Assembly (NCBI RefSeq): GCF_013376095.1
Contig: NZ_JAAMFN010000014.1
Span: 31,976 to 95,975, forward strand
Source: Arthrobacter sp. SDTb3-6
GTDB lineage: Bacteria > Actinomycetota > Actinomycetes > Actinomycetales > Micrococcaceae
DNA: 64,000 bases
Direction of reading: 5' to 3'
Of this stretch, positions 25,703 through 34,367 are shown piece by piece. The notes under the pieces are model-generated. The model saw only the letters and a list, made by a program, of their open reading frames with translations, made no database searches and had not been told where the DNA came from. Positions within the stretch are counted from its first letter, which is position 1. Every line of letters starts with the position of its first letter. A program made the position numbers and the translations under genes.

Positions 25703-27797
25703 TGCCCGGCACCCCCGGCCGGTGATCATTGCCGTCGACGGCCGCTCCGGTGCGGGGAAGACCACAATCGCGCTGGAACTGGCGGCCCTGCTGCGCCGCC
25801 ACCGCACCGTGTCCCTGTTCCACCTCGAGGACATCTACCCCGGCTGGGACGGCCTCGCCGACGGCGTGGACCGCTATGTCTCCACGGTGCTGGCCCCTCT
25901 GGCCCAGGGCCGTCCGGCCCATTGGACCCCCTGGAACTGGACGGCGGGCACCTGGGCGTCCGGGGACCGGGACACCGCGGACGACGCCGGCTCCCGCACC
26001 ACCGCCGCGGCCGACGTCGTGCTGGTGGAAGGGGTGGGTGCCGCCCACGCCGCGGCCCGGGAATTCCTGGACGTGGTGGTCTGGGTGGAGGCCCCGGCCC
26101 CGCAGCGCAAGCGCCGGGCCCTGGCCCGCGACGGCGACAGCTACGCGCCCTTTTGGGACCGGTGGGCCGCGCAGGAGGACCTCCTTTTTGCGGCCGGGGA
26201 CACGGCCGCCGCGGCGGACGTTGTGGTGGACGGCTCACCCGGCGTGGCCGGCGTGCCGGAGCAGGTGCTCCAGGCCCTGTGCGGGTTTCCGGCCCTGGAA
26301 CCCTTGATGGCGCCGGAACTGGCGCGACGCCGGGGGCTCGAATTCTCCGCCGCCCGCGTGGACGCCTTCCCGTCCGGGCCCGCGCTGTTCGCGGCCCTGT
26401 ACGGCGGCTCCGCGGACGCCGTGTGGCTGGACAGTTCCATCGCGGAGCAGCCCGTCCACGGCCCCCAGGCAGGCCGCGCCCGGTTTTCCATCCTGGCGGA
26501 CGCGTCCGGCAGTTTTGGCTGCACCGCCAGCCACGCCGCCGGCACCACCACTGTGTCCGCCGGGCAGGTCAGCGCCCGGATCCACGGCCCGTTCTTCCGC
26601 TGGCTGGACACCGTGTGGGGCCGCCGCGCGGTGCGCGCCCCCGGACACTACCCGGGTGATTTCACGCTGGGCTGGCTGGGCTGGCTGGGCTACGGGCTGA
26701 AGGCTGAAACCGGCGGCGCCGTGCCACCTCCCGGCCCGGCCCCCCTGCCAGCGGCCGCGCTCCTGTTCGCCGGCCGCGCCGTCGTGGTCGACCACCAGGA
26801 AAAGTGCCTGTTCCTGCTCACCCTGGCCGAAGCCGGCCACCCGGCGTCCCGGGAAGAGGCCGCGGAGTGGGCCCGCGGCGTCCGTGCCGTCATCGCCGCA
26901 CTCCCGCAGGTGCCGGAGGATCCCACGGCCCCGCTGCCCGCCCCGGACTTCACGCTGCGCGACGGCGAGGCCAGGTACAAGGCCATGATCGCCGCCAGCC
27001 TGGCCGAGATCCGCGAGGGAAACTCCTACGAGATCTGCCTGACCACGCAACTGGAGGCGCGCACCCCGTTGCCCGTGGACGCGTGGGACTGCTACCGGGC
27101 GCTGCGCCGCCGCAGCCCGGCCCCGTTCGCCGCCTTCCTGCGGTTTGGTGGCACGGCCGTCTGCAGCACCTCGCCGGAACGGTTCCTGCGCATCGACGCG
27201 GCCGGGCTGATGCGCGCCGAACCGATCAAGGGCACGCGCCGCCGCGACCCGGACCCCGCCGTGGACGCTGCGCTCAAGGCGGACCTGTCCCTTTCGCGCA
27301 AGGACCGGGCCGAAAACGTGATGATCGTGGACCTGCTGCGCAACGACCTCTCGCACAACGCCGTGCCCGGCACCGTGACCGTGCCGCGCCTGTGTGCCAT
27401 TGAAAGCTACGCCACCGTGCACCAGCTGGTCAGCACGATCGAGGCGCAGCTGGCCCCGGGCAGTTCCCGCGCCGAGGCCCTGGCCGCTGCCTTTCCTGCC
27501 GGCTCGATGACGGGGGCGCCGAAAATCAGCACCATGGCGATCCTGGATTCCCTGGAGGCGGGCCCGCGCGGCATTTATTCCGGCGGGATCGGCTATTTTT
27601 CGCTGAACGCCGCCATGGACCTGTCCGTCACGATCCGTACCCTGGTCCTCCAGGACACGGACGACGGCGGCACGCACCTGTCGCTGGGCGTCGGCGGCGC
27701 CATCACGGCCGACTCCGACGACGACGCCGAATGGCAGGAGCTCCAGGCCAAGGCCTACGGCGTGCTGTCCACCCTGGGATCGGAGTTCCCGGGCTGA
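25695..27797 (+). CDS. pabB: P-loop (uridine-kinase-like) domain fused to aminodeoxychorismate synthase component I
   Basis: A 700-residue two-part protein from GTG. Residues about 9-210 are a P-loop kinase-like domain with Walker A G-R-S-G-A-G-K-T at 16-23 and a D-V-V-L-V-E-G-V-G strand, like uridine kinase. Residues about 225-700 are PabB, which makes aminodeoxychorismate for folate. The P-I-K-G-T motif at 510-514 separates it from TrpE (P-I-A-G-T). Next come E-N-V-M-I-V-D-L-L-R-N-D-L and F-P-A-G-S-M-T-G-A-P-K. PabC lies 1.7 kb downstream on the same strand. The kinase half has no known role in folate synthesis. Confidence 0.9.
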   Translation: MADARHPRPVIIAVDGRSGAGKTTIALELAALLRRHRTVSLFHLEDIYPGWDGLADGVDRYVSTVLAPLAQGRPAHWTPWNWTAGTWASGDRDTADDAGSRTTAAADVVLVEGVGAAHAAAREFLDVVVWVEAPAPQRKRRALARDGDSYAPFWDRWAAQEDLLFAAGDTAAAADVVVDGSPGVAGVPEQVLQALCGFPALEPLMAPELARRRGLEFSAARVDAFPSGPALFAALYGGSADAVWLDSSIAEQPVHGPQAGRARFSILADASGSFGCTASHAAGTTTVSAGQVSARIHGPFFRWLDTVWGRRAVRAPGHYPGDFTLGWLGWLGYGLKAETGGAVPPPGPAPLPAAALLFAGRAVVVDHQEKCLFLLTLAEAGHPASREEAAEWARGVRAVIAALPQVPEDPTAPLPAPDFTLRDGEARYKAMIAASLAEIREGNSYEICLTTQLEARTPLPVDAWDCYRALRRRSPAPFAAFLRFGGTAVCSTSPERFLRIDAAGLMRAEPIKGTRRRDPDPAVDAALKADLSLSRKDRAENVMIVDLLRNDLSHNAVPGTVTVPRLCAIESYATVHQLVSTIEAQLAPGSSRAEALAAAFPAGSMTGAPKISTMAILDSLEAGPRGIYSGGIGYFSLNAAMDLSVTIRTLVLQDTDDGGTHLSLGVGGAITADSDDDAEWQELQAKAYGVLSTLGSEFPG

Positions 27798-27798
27798 C

Positions 27799-27930
27799 GG
27801 CCCGCCGCGAGAACCGCCCGGGAGACGGCGGGTCCGGCGTTCCCGCAGGCTGCGTAAAGGAGACCGAAAGGCCGCCCGCGGCCGCCGGTCGGATAGCAGC
27901 CAAGGGAATGCCGGCCCGCCGCGAGAACCG
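27799..27930. repeat. Pair of 18-bp direct repeats
   Basis: GGCCCGCCGCGAGAACCG occurs at 27799-27816 and again at 27913-27930 in the gap between pabB and the cardiolipin synthase gene. The interval is GC-rich and carries no gene. The two transcripts converge here. Confidence 0.7.
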
Positions 27931-27957
27931 TCCCGAACCCGCCGTCCGGACCCAAAG

Positions 27958-29436
27958 CTACTGCAGCGTGGCCGTCAGGCGGGCCACGTTGTCCACGTAG
28001 CGGGCCAGGACGGGCCGGGTGACCCATTCGTGGAGCTGCAGCTCGCGGGAAACGGCCCGGTATTGTTCCTCGACGGCGTGCATTTCCTGCACCAGTTCCT
28101 GGTCGATCATCATGACGGACACTTCCAGGTTCAGGGAGAAGCTGCGCATGTCCATGTTGGAGGAGCCGATCACGGCCACATCGGCGTCGACCGTGAAGTG
28201 CTTGGCGTGGAGCACGAGGGGCTTGGGGTAGAGGAAGATCCGCACCCCGGCCTTCAGGAGGGCCTCGTAGTAGGACCGCTGGGCGTGGTGGACCAGGAAC
28301 TGGTCGCCCTTCTCGGAGACGAACAGTTCCACCACCACCCCGCGCTGGGCGGCCGTGGTGATGGCGTAGAGCAGGGAATCGTCCGGGACAAAATAGGGGC
28401 TGGAGATGGTGATGCGTTCCTCGGCCGAATACAGCAGCGTGTTGAACAGGCGCAGGTTGTTTTCCGTGACAAAGCCCGGGCCGCTGGGCACCACCTGGCA
28501 CAACACCCGGCCGTCGAAGGAGTCCCAGTGGTGGACGGCCAGCTGGGTTTCCAGGCTTTCCTCGGTCTCGCTGGACCAGTCGGTGGCGAACATGACGTTC
28601 AAGGTACCCACGATGGGCCCCTCGAGCCGGGCCATGAGCTCCACCCATTTGCGCCCCACCTTGGCGTTGCGCTTGCTGCGGTAGGACGGTTCAATGACAT
28701 TTTGGGAACCCGTGAAGGCGACGCGGCCATCCACCACCAGGATCTTGCGGTGGTTGCGCAGGTCCGGGCGGCGCCACTGGCCCTTCACCGGCATCAGGGG
28801 AAGCATGCGCCGCCACTGGATTTCGCTGGCCTTCAGCCGCCGGATCATGTCCCGGTAGCCCGGCACGCGCAGCGAGCCGATGTGGTCAAACAGCACCCGC
28901 ACCCGGACGCCGCGGGCCGCCGCGGCCTCCAGTTCCCGGAACAGCCGTTCGGTGCAGGAGTCGGAGCTCATGATGTAAAACTCGGCGTTGACGAAGTCGT
29001 GCGCCTCGCTGACGGCGTCGGCCATGGCGTCCAGGGACTCCTGGTACCCCTCGATCAGGTGCACCGAATTGGCGCCCAGGGCCGGGAAGGAGCCCAGGTT
29101 CCGGTTCAGCTCCACGGCCAGGTTGATCCACGACGGCCCGTCGTAGGGTTTCACCTGCGCGGCAATCCCCCGCGTCCCTTCCACCACGCGGACGTTGACG
29201 GCCTCCTGCATCTCCCGCCGGCGCCGCGAGAGCCGGAAGTTGCCGAACATCAAAAACAGCGCCAGCCCGATGTAGGGCAGGAAAAAGATGCACAGGAGCC
29301 AGGCCATGGCGGTGGTGGGGCGGCGGTTGCCGGGGATGATGCCCAGCACCGCGATGCGGATCCCCAGGTCCACGACCATCAGCAGCACCGAAAGCCAGGC
29401 AGGGCCGGCGGGAAGGCTGAAGGCTGTCCAGATCAA
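27958..29436 (-). CDS. cls: Cardiolipin synthase (phospholipase D family)
   Basis: A 492-residue membrane enzyme that makes cardiolipin from phosphatidylglycerol or CDP-diacylglycerol. Two N-terminal membrane helices (about residues 5-60) precede two phospholipase-D catalytic motifs: H-R-K-I-L-V-V-D-G and, in the second half, H-A-K-H-F-T-V-D-A-D. Both have the complete HxKxxxxD pattern, followed by G-S-Q-N and G-S-S-N-M-D. It is flanked by and opposed to pabB and pabC but has no metabolic link with them. Confidence 0.94.
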   Translation of the reverse strand: MIWTAFSLPAGPAWLSVLLMVVDLGIRIAVLGIIPGNRRPTTAMAWLLCIFFLPYIGLALFLMFGNFRLSRRRREMQEAVNVRVVEGTRGIAAQVKPYDGPSWINLAVELNRNLGSFPALGANSVHLIEGYQESLDAMADAVSEAHDFVNAEFYIMSSDSCTERLFRELEAAAARGVRVRVLFDHIGSLRVPGYRDMIRRLKASEIQWRRMLPLMPVKGQWRRPDLRNHRKILVVDGRVAFTGSQNVIEPSYRSKRNAKVGRKWVELMARLEGPIVGTLNVMFATDWSSETEESLETQLAVHHWDSFDGRVLCQVVPSGPGFVTENNLRLFNTLLYSAEERITISSPYFVPDDSLLYAITTAAQRGVVVELFVSEKGDQFLVHHAQRSYYEALLKAGVRIFLYPKPLVLHAKHFTVDADVAVIGSSNMDMRSFSLNLEVSVMMIDQELVQEMHAVEEQYRAVSRELQLHEWVTRPVLARYVDNVARLTATLQ

Positions 29437-29546
29437 GCAGTGCCTCCTCGTTGGGCGCCCATGACGCGTCAGGTGACCTTAGCCTACCGGCTCGCGGCGC
29501 CCCGGCCGGGCAGGAAAGCACCGGTGCCGGGCACTAAGCTCGAGCC

Positions 29547-30464
29547 ATGACTGTTTTGGTGTTCCTGGACCCCTCCCATCCCGACGGCCGGCTCGCCGAC
29601 GCCGAGGCCCCCGCCCTCCTGGCCACGGACCAGGGCGCCACCCGCGGCGACGGCATCTTTGAAACCCTGCTGGCCGTCAACGGCGCGCCCCGCAAGGTCC
29701 AGGCGCACCTGCACCGCCTCGCCACGTCGGCACAGTCGCTGGCGCTGGAGGTGCCCGAGGCCGACGCCTGGCTGCGCGCCATCACGACGGCGGTCGACGC
29801 CTTCGCGGCCGCCTCGCTCCAGGTGCCCGACGAGCACGGCAACACCAACATCGTCATCAAGCTGTTCGCCACCCGCGGCCCGGAGGGGGCCGACACCCCC
29901 ACGGCCTGGGTGCAGGCCGCCGCCGTCCCGCCCGCCCTGGCCGGGCAGCGCGCCAAGGGCCTGGACGTGATCCTGCTGGACCGCGGCTATGACAGCACCG
30001 TGGCCCACCGGGCACCGTGGCTGCTGTTGGGCGCCAAGACGCTTTCCTACGCCGTCAACATGGCCGCCCTGCGCCATGCGCACGCCCAGGGCGCCGACGA
30101 CGTGATTTTCACGAGCAGTGACGGACACGTGTTGGAGGGGCCGACGTCGTCCGTCCTCCTGGCGCACGTGCAGGACGACGGCGGCGCGCCCGTCAAGCGG
30201 CTTGTCACACCCAACCTGGACAGCGGCATTTTGCCCGGCACCACCCAGGGCGCCTTGTTTGCGGCGGCGAGGGACGCCGGCTGGGAGCTTGGCTACGGCC
30301 CGCTGGTGCCGGCGGACCTGCTCGACGCCGACGCCGTCTGGCTGGTTTCCAGCATCCGGCTGCTGGCGCCCGTCAACACCATTGACGGCACGGAGATCGG
30401 GACGGCGGAGGTCCGGGCCCGGCTGACGGCCGAGCTCAGCGCGCTGCTGGCGCAGGTGCACTGA
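29547..30464 (+). CDS. pabC: Aminodeoxychorismate lyase (class IV PLP enzyme)
   Basis: A 305-residue fold-type IV PLP enzyme that releases 4-aminobenzoate and pyruvate from aminodeoxychorismate. The early T-R-G-D-G-I-F-E-T-L motif (about residues 31-40) and the Schiff-base lysine in A-K-T-L-S-Y are visible, as is the G-P-T-S-S-V segment near the C-terminus. Branched-chain aminotransferases share this fold, but proximity to pabB favours PabC. Confidence 0.86.
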   Translation: MTVLVFLDPSHPDGRLADAEAPALLATDQGATRGDGIFETLLAVNGAPRKVQAHLHRLATSAQSLALEVPEADAWLRAITTAVDAFAAASLQVPDEHGNTNIVIKLFATRGPEGADTPTAWVQAAAVPPALAGQRAKGLDVILLDRGYDSTVAHRAPWLLLGAKTLSYAVNMAALRHAHAQGADDVIFTSSDGHVLEGPTSSVLLAHVQDDGGAPVKRLVTPNLDSGILPGTTQGALFAAARDAGWELGYGPLVPADLLDADAVWLVSSIRLLAPVNTIDGTEIGTAEVRARLTAELSALLAQVH

Positions 30465-30549
30465 CGCCCCTAAGGCCGCCGGGACGTCATGTTGCGCCAC
30501 ATTTCCCCGGCGGTTCGACCCGCAGCCAGGGGCGGTATGTTAGTTTTCA

Positions 30550-30640
30550 AGTGAGTAACGAGTTCCAGCGCCAAGCCCTGACTTGCTGGACGGCAACCCT
30601 CTGTCTCGGCGGGGTGCCTCAGGTGACTACTCGGCAAACC
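30550..30640 (+). promoter_or_regulatory. SAM-IV riboswitch
   Basis: The core matches the actinobacterial SAM-IV class: CCAAGCCCTGACTTGCTGG, then CGGCAACCCTC, then CGGCGGGGTGCCTCAGGTGA. A closing stem pairs CGAGT (30559-30563) with ACTCG (30629-30633). It lies about 120 bases before DUF1737, upstream of rhodanese and metZ. High SAM should lower expression of this methionine-related unit. The 30641-30758 interval holds GC-rich inverted repeats that may form the expression platform. Confidence 0.9.
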
Positions 30641-30758
30641 CGGCCACCCACGGCTGCGGCTTGCAAGCGCGAACTGCCCGCGGCGTGCCCGGTCCCTCCG
30701 GCCCTCCCACCGCCCGGTACCCGCTTGCAGGCGCGGCCACCTGCTTTGAGGAGTACCC

Positions 30759-31019
30759 ATGAGCGTTGACGCACCCCCGCTGGCCTACCGGCTGATCACC
30801 GGCCCGGATGACAGCTCCTTTTGCGAGCGGATCTCCGCCGCCCTGGCCGAGGGCTACATCCTGCACGGAAGCCCTGCAGTGACCTTCAACGGCACGTCCG
30901 TGATTTGCGCCCAGGCCGTGGTCCTCCCCCACGCCGTGGCCGCCTCCGACGCCGCCATCGCCAACGCCGTCTCGCAGCTGGAGGACCCCGAGGAGTTCGA
31001 CGGCGAGGGCATCGCATGA
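30759..31019 (+). CDS. DUF1737 domain protein
   Basis: An 86-residue protein with the DUF1737 pattern Y-R-L-I-T-G-P-D-D and L-A-E-G-Y-I-L-H-G-S-P-A, and an A-Q-A-V-V strand. The acidic C-terminus overlaps the start of the rhodanese gene by 4 bases (ATGA). DUF1737 proteins are small and uncharacterised. Its place behind a SAM riboswitch suggests a link to sulfur or methionine metabolism. Confidence 0.78.
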   Translation: MSVDAPPLAYRLITGPDDSSFCERISAALAEGYILHGSPAVTFNGTSVICAQAVVLPHAVAASDAAIANAVSQLEDPEEFDGEGIA

Positions 31020-31408
31020 GCTACGCCGGCGACCTGGCACCCGCCCAGGCCTGGGACAAGGTGGCCGCCGGGGCCGTCCTGGTCGACGTGCGCACCGACG
31101 GCGAATGGGCGCACATCGGCGTGCCGGACCTGTCCGCACTCGACGCCGAGCCGGTCTTCATCCAGTGGAGCCATGCGACGGGCCGGCCCAACCCGGACTT
31201 CCTGGCCGAACTGCAGCAGGCAGTCCCCGCCGGCAGGGAACTGGTGATCCTGTGCCGCTCCGGCGCCCGCTCCATTGCCGCCGCCGAGGCAGCCACGGCC
31301 GCCGGATACACGGCCTTCAACGTGCTTGAGGGCTTTGAGGGCGTGCCGGACGGCTACGGGGACAGGATTGTCAACGGCTGGAAGAACCGCCGCCTGCCCT
31401 GGAAGTAA
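31016..31408 (+). CDS. Rhodanese-like sulfurtransferase
   Basis: A 130-residue single-domain rhodanese. V-L-V-D-V-R-T lies near residues 21-27, and the active-site loop C-R-S-G-A-R-S contains the persulfide-bearing Cys. Trp-rich W-K-N-R-R-L-P-W-K ends the chain, as in a frequent rhodanese subgroup. It could carry sulfane sulfur for MetZ-related chemistry. It starts within the DUF1737 stop codon. Confidence 0.9.
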   Translation: MSYAGDLAPAQAWDKVAAGAVLVDVRTDGEWAHIGVPDLSALDAEPVFIQWSHATGRPNPDFLAELQQAVPAGRELVILCRSGARSIAAAEAATAAGYTAFNVLEGFEGVPDGYGDRIVNGWKNRRLPWK

Positions 31409-31461
31409 CCGCCCCGCACCCTCAGAACCCGGCCCCACCAGCGAAAGCTAAGGACACACAC

Positions 31462-32673
31462 TTGAGCAACTTTAATAAGCACGCCGCCACGTGGGCGGAA
31501 GACACCCAGGCGGTCCGGGGAGGGCTGGACCGGACCAACTTCCAGGAGACGTCCGAGGCCATCTTCCTGAACTCCGGCTTTGTCTACGAATCTGCCGAAC
31601 ACGCCGAGGCGTCCTTCACCGGCGGGGTGGACCGGTTTGTGTATTCACGCTATGGCAACCCGTCGGTGGCCACGTTCCAGGAGCGGCTGCGCCTGCTGGA
31701 GGGCAAGGAGGCCTGCTTTGCCACGGCGTCGGGCATGTCCGCCGTCTTTACCGCCCTGGGCGCGCTGCTGGGTGCCGGGGACCGGGTGGTGGCTTCCCGG
31801 TCCCTCTTCGGTTCCTGCTTCGTGATACTCAATGAACTGCTGCCCCGCTGGGGCGTGGAAACGGTGTTTGTGGACGGCCCGGACCTGGACCAGTGGCGCG
31901 AAGCCCTGGCCGTGCCGACCACTGCCGTGTTCTTTGAGTCGCCATCCAACCCCATGCAGGAGATCGTGGACATCGCCGCCGTCTGCGAGCTGGCCCATGC
32001 CGCGGGCGCCCAGGTGGTGGCGGACAACGTGTTCGCCACGCCCCTGCTCCAGCGCTGTGGCGACTTTGGCGCGGACGTCGTGGTGTACTCGGGCACCAAG
32101 CACATCGACGGCCAGGGCCGGGTCCTCGGCGGAGCCATCCTGGGCACGAAGGACTTCATTGACGGCCCCGTGAAAAACCTGATGCGCCACACCGGCCCGG
32201 CCCTGTCCGCGTTCAACGCCTGGGTGCTGACCAAGGGCCTGGAGACCATGGGCCTGCGTGTCAACGCCTCCTGCGCCAGCGCCCTGGCCCTGGGTGAATT
32301 CCTGGAAGCGGCGCCGCAGATCAGCTGGGTCAAGTACCCGCTGCTGCCCTCCCACCCGCAGTACGAGCTGGCCCGGAAGCAGATGAAGGCCGGCGGGACG
32401 GTGCTGACGTTTGAACTGGCCGAGCCGGCGTCCGGCACCCGCAAGGACGCCGCCTTCAAGCTCCTGAACGCCCTGCGGATCGTGGACATCTCCAACAACC
32501 TGGGCGACACGAAGTCCCTGATCACGCACCCGGCCACCACCACGCACCGGGCCATGGGCCCCGAGGGCCGCGCCGCCATCGGCCTGTCCGACGGCGTGCT
32601 GCGCCTCTCCGTGGGCCTGGAGGACCTGGGCGACCTGAAGCAGGACCTGGCGCAGGCCCTCGCCGCGATCTAG
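31462..32673 (+). CDS. metZ: O-succinylhomoserine sulfhydrylase
   Basis: A 403-residue PLP enzyme of the Cys/Met metabolism family, starting at TTG. It makes homocysteine directly from O-succinylhomoserine and sulfide. The PLP lysine lies in Y-S-G-T-K-H-I-D-G-Q-G-R-V. The R-Y-G-N-P motif near the N-terminus and N-P-x-x-x-x-x-D-I segment are also present. The riboswitch upstream and the rhodanese neighbour favour MetZ over cystathionine enzymes. Confidence 0.9.
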   Translation: MSNFNKHAATWAEDTQAVRGGLDRTNFQETSEAIFLNSGFVYESAEHAEASFTGGVDRFVYSRYGNPSVATFQERLRLLEGKEACFATASGMSAVFTALGALLGAGDRVVASRSLFGSCFVILNELLPRWGVETVFVDGPDLDQWREALAVPTTAVFFESPSNPMQEIVDIAAVCELAHAAGAQVVADNVFATPLLQRCGDFGADVVVYSGTKHIDGQGRVLGGAILGTKDFIDGPVKNLMRHTGPALSAFNAWVLTKGLETMGLRVNASCASALALGEFLEAAPQISWVKYPLLPSHPQYELARKQMKAGGTVLTFELAEPASGTRKDAAFKLLNALRIVDISNNLGDTKSLITHPATTTHRAMGPEGRAAIGLSDGVLRLSVGLEDLGDLKQDLAQALAAI

Positions 32674-32698
32674 TTCGAACGCCGCCGTCCCCGGCGGG

Positions 32699-34231
32699 TT
32701 AGTCCTGGAAGTATTCGATCTCCGCGCCGATGGTGTTCAGGCGCTCCGCCAGGTCCTCGTAGCCGCGCTCGATGACGTAGATGTTGCGCAGCTCGCTGGT
32801 GCCCTTGGCGGCAAGCATGGCCAGCAGGATGCAGGCGGCCGGGCGCAGCGCCGGCGGGCAGCCGATCTCGGCCGCGCGCCACGCCGTCGGGCCCTTGATG
32901 TCGATGCGGTGCGGGTCCAGGAGTCGCACGCCGGCGCCCAGGCGGTTCAGTTCGGTCAGGTAGATGGCGCGGTTCTCGTAGACCCAGTCGTGGATCAGCG
33001 TGGTGCCCTCGGCGCAGGAGGCGATGACGGCGAAGAAGGGCAGGTTGTCAATGTTCAGCCCCGGGAACGGCATGGGGTGGATCTTGTCCGGCGCCGCGTG
33101 CAGTTCGGAGGGGAGCGTGGTGACGTCCACGAGGCGGGTCTTGCCGTTGCGGGCCACGTATTCCGCCGACTTCCGGTAGCGGAAGCCCATCTGCTCAAGG
33201 ACCTTGAGCTCAATTTCCATGAACTCGATGGGCACGCGCGTGACGGTGACCTCGGACTTCGTCACGATGCCGGCGGTGATCAGGCTCATGGCCTCGATCG
33301 GGTCCTCGGACGGCGCGTATTCAATGTCAACGTCGATGCGTGACTTGCCGCGGATGGTCAGCGTTGTGGAGCCGATGCCCTCCACCTCCACGCCCAGGCC
33401 CTGCAGGTAAAAGCAAAGGTCCTGGACCATGTAGTTGGGGCTGGCGTTGCGGATGACGGTGGTGCCCACCCGGTGCGCGGCGGCCATGATGGCGTTTTCC
33501 GTCACCGTGTCCCCGCGCTCGGTCAGCACAAAGGTCCTGTCCTCGCCATCGCTGAAGGGTGCCTGCACCTGGTAGAAGCCGTTGTGGGCCGTGACGGCCA
33601 GGCCGAACTCGCGCAGGGCCTGCATGTGCGGCTCCACGGTCCGGGTGCCGAGGTCGCAGCCGCCGGCGTAGGGGATGCGGTAGACGTCCTCCTGGTCCAG
33701 CAGCGGACCCAGCAGCATGATGACCGAGCGCGTGCGCTTGGCCGCCTCAACGTCCATGGACGCCAGGTCCAGGACGGCGGGACGGCGGATCTGGAGGTCG
33801 TTGGCGTTCAGCCAGCGGCATTCAACGCCGATGCTGGTCAGCAGCTCCACAATCCGGTTGACCTCTTCAATGCGGGCCAGGCGGCGCAGCGTGGTGGTGC
33901 CGCGGTTGATGAGGCTGGCGCACAGCAGGGCCACACCGGCGTTCTTGCTGGAGTTGACCTCCACGCTGCCGGAGAGTTCGCGGCCGCCGTGCACGCGCAG
34001 GTGCGTCACCACGTTTTTGGGCGAATTGCCGACGTTCACGATCCGCCGGCCCAGCAGCGACTCCATGCGCTGGATCATCTTCAGGCTCAGGTTTTGCTTG
34101 CCCTGTTCCATGCGTGCCACGGCACTCTGGCTGGTGCCCAATTGCGCTGCGAGTTCCAGCTGGGTCCAGCCCTTGTCGTTGCGGGCATCCCGGACCATTA
34201 CACCTACGGTTTCTGCAGCCACTTGAGTCAT
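32699..34231 (-). CDS. MurA-like UDP-GlcNAc enolpyruvyl transferase with N-terminal XRE domain
   Basis: A 510-residue fusion. Residues about 8-65 are an XRE/Cro helix-turn-helix (W-T-Q-L-E-L-A-A-Q-L-G-T-S-Q-S-A-V). Residues about 75-510 are an EPSP-synthase-fold enzyme close to MurA, which adds enolpyruvate to UDP-GlcNAc for peptidoglycan. The MurA residues appear kept: Lys in S-S-K-N-A-G, the loop Cys and Arg in G-G-C-D-L-G-T-R-T-V-E, and an Asp in L-N-I-D-N-L-P-F. Cys in the loop usually means fosfomycin sensitivity. An AT-rich promoter with TATAAA only a few bases before the ATG suggests a leaderless message. Confidence 0.9.
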   Translation of the reverse strand: MTQVAAETVGVMVRDARNDKGWTQLELAAQLGTSQSAVARMEQGKQNLSLKMIQRMESLLGRRIVNVGNSPKNVVTHLRVHGGRELSGSVEVNSSKNAGVALLCASLINRGTTTLRRLARIEEVNRIVELLTSIGVECRWLNANDLQIRRPAVLDLASMDVEAAKRTRSVIMLLGPLLDQEDVYRIPYAGGCDLGTRTVEPHMQALREFGLAVTAHNGFYQVQAPFSDGEDRTFVLTERGDTVTENAIMAAAHRVGTTVIRNASPNYMVQDLCFYLQGLGVEVEGIGSTTLTIRGKSRIDVDIEYAPSEDPIEAMSLITAGIVTKSEVTVTRVPIEFMEIELKVLEQMGFRYRKSAEYVARNGKTRLVDVTTLPSELHAAPDKIHPMPFPGLNIDNLPFFAVIASCAEGTTLIHDWVYENRAIYLTELNRLGAGVRLLDPHRIDIKGPTAWRAAEIGCPPALRPAACILLAMLAAKGTSELRNIYVIERGYEDLAERLNTIGAEIEYFQD

Positions 34232-34237
34232 GAAACT

Positions 34238-34281
34238 TTTATATCATGGGACGCATATTTGCCTGGTATTTAGTGACGCAT
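34238..34281 (-). promoter_or_regulatory. Promoter of the XRE-MurA gene with repeated GACGCAT sites
   Basis: Read leftward, TATAAA (34243-34238) ends only 6 bases before the ATG, so the transcript probably starts at or beside the start codon. Two direct GACGCAT repeats lie at 34250-34256 and 34275-34281, spaced 25 bases start to start. The first sits just upstream of the -10. No good -35 is seen, suggesting the promoter is activator-dependent or repressed. The encoded XRE domain is one candidate binder. Confidence 0.5.
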
Positions 34282-34367
34282 TCGCTGTGAATGTCGAATT
34301 ATCCGTGCCGTTAATCACTGTGTGCGATAAATGGTTCAACAGGGTCATGGCCCCGGCCACGCCAAGG

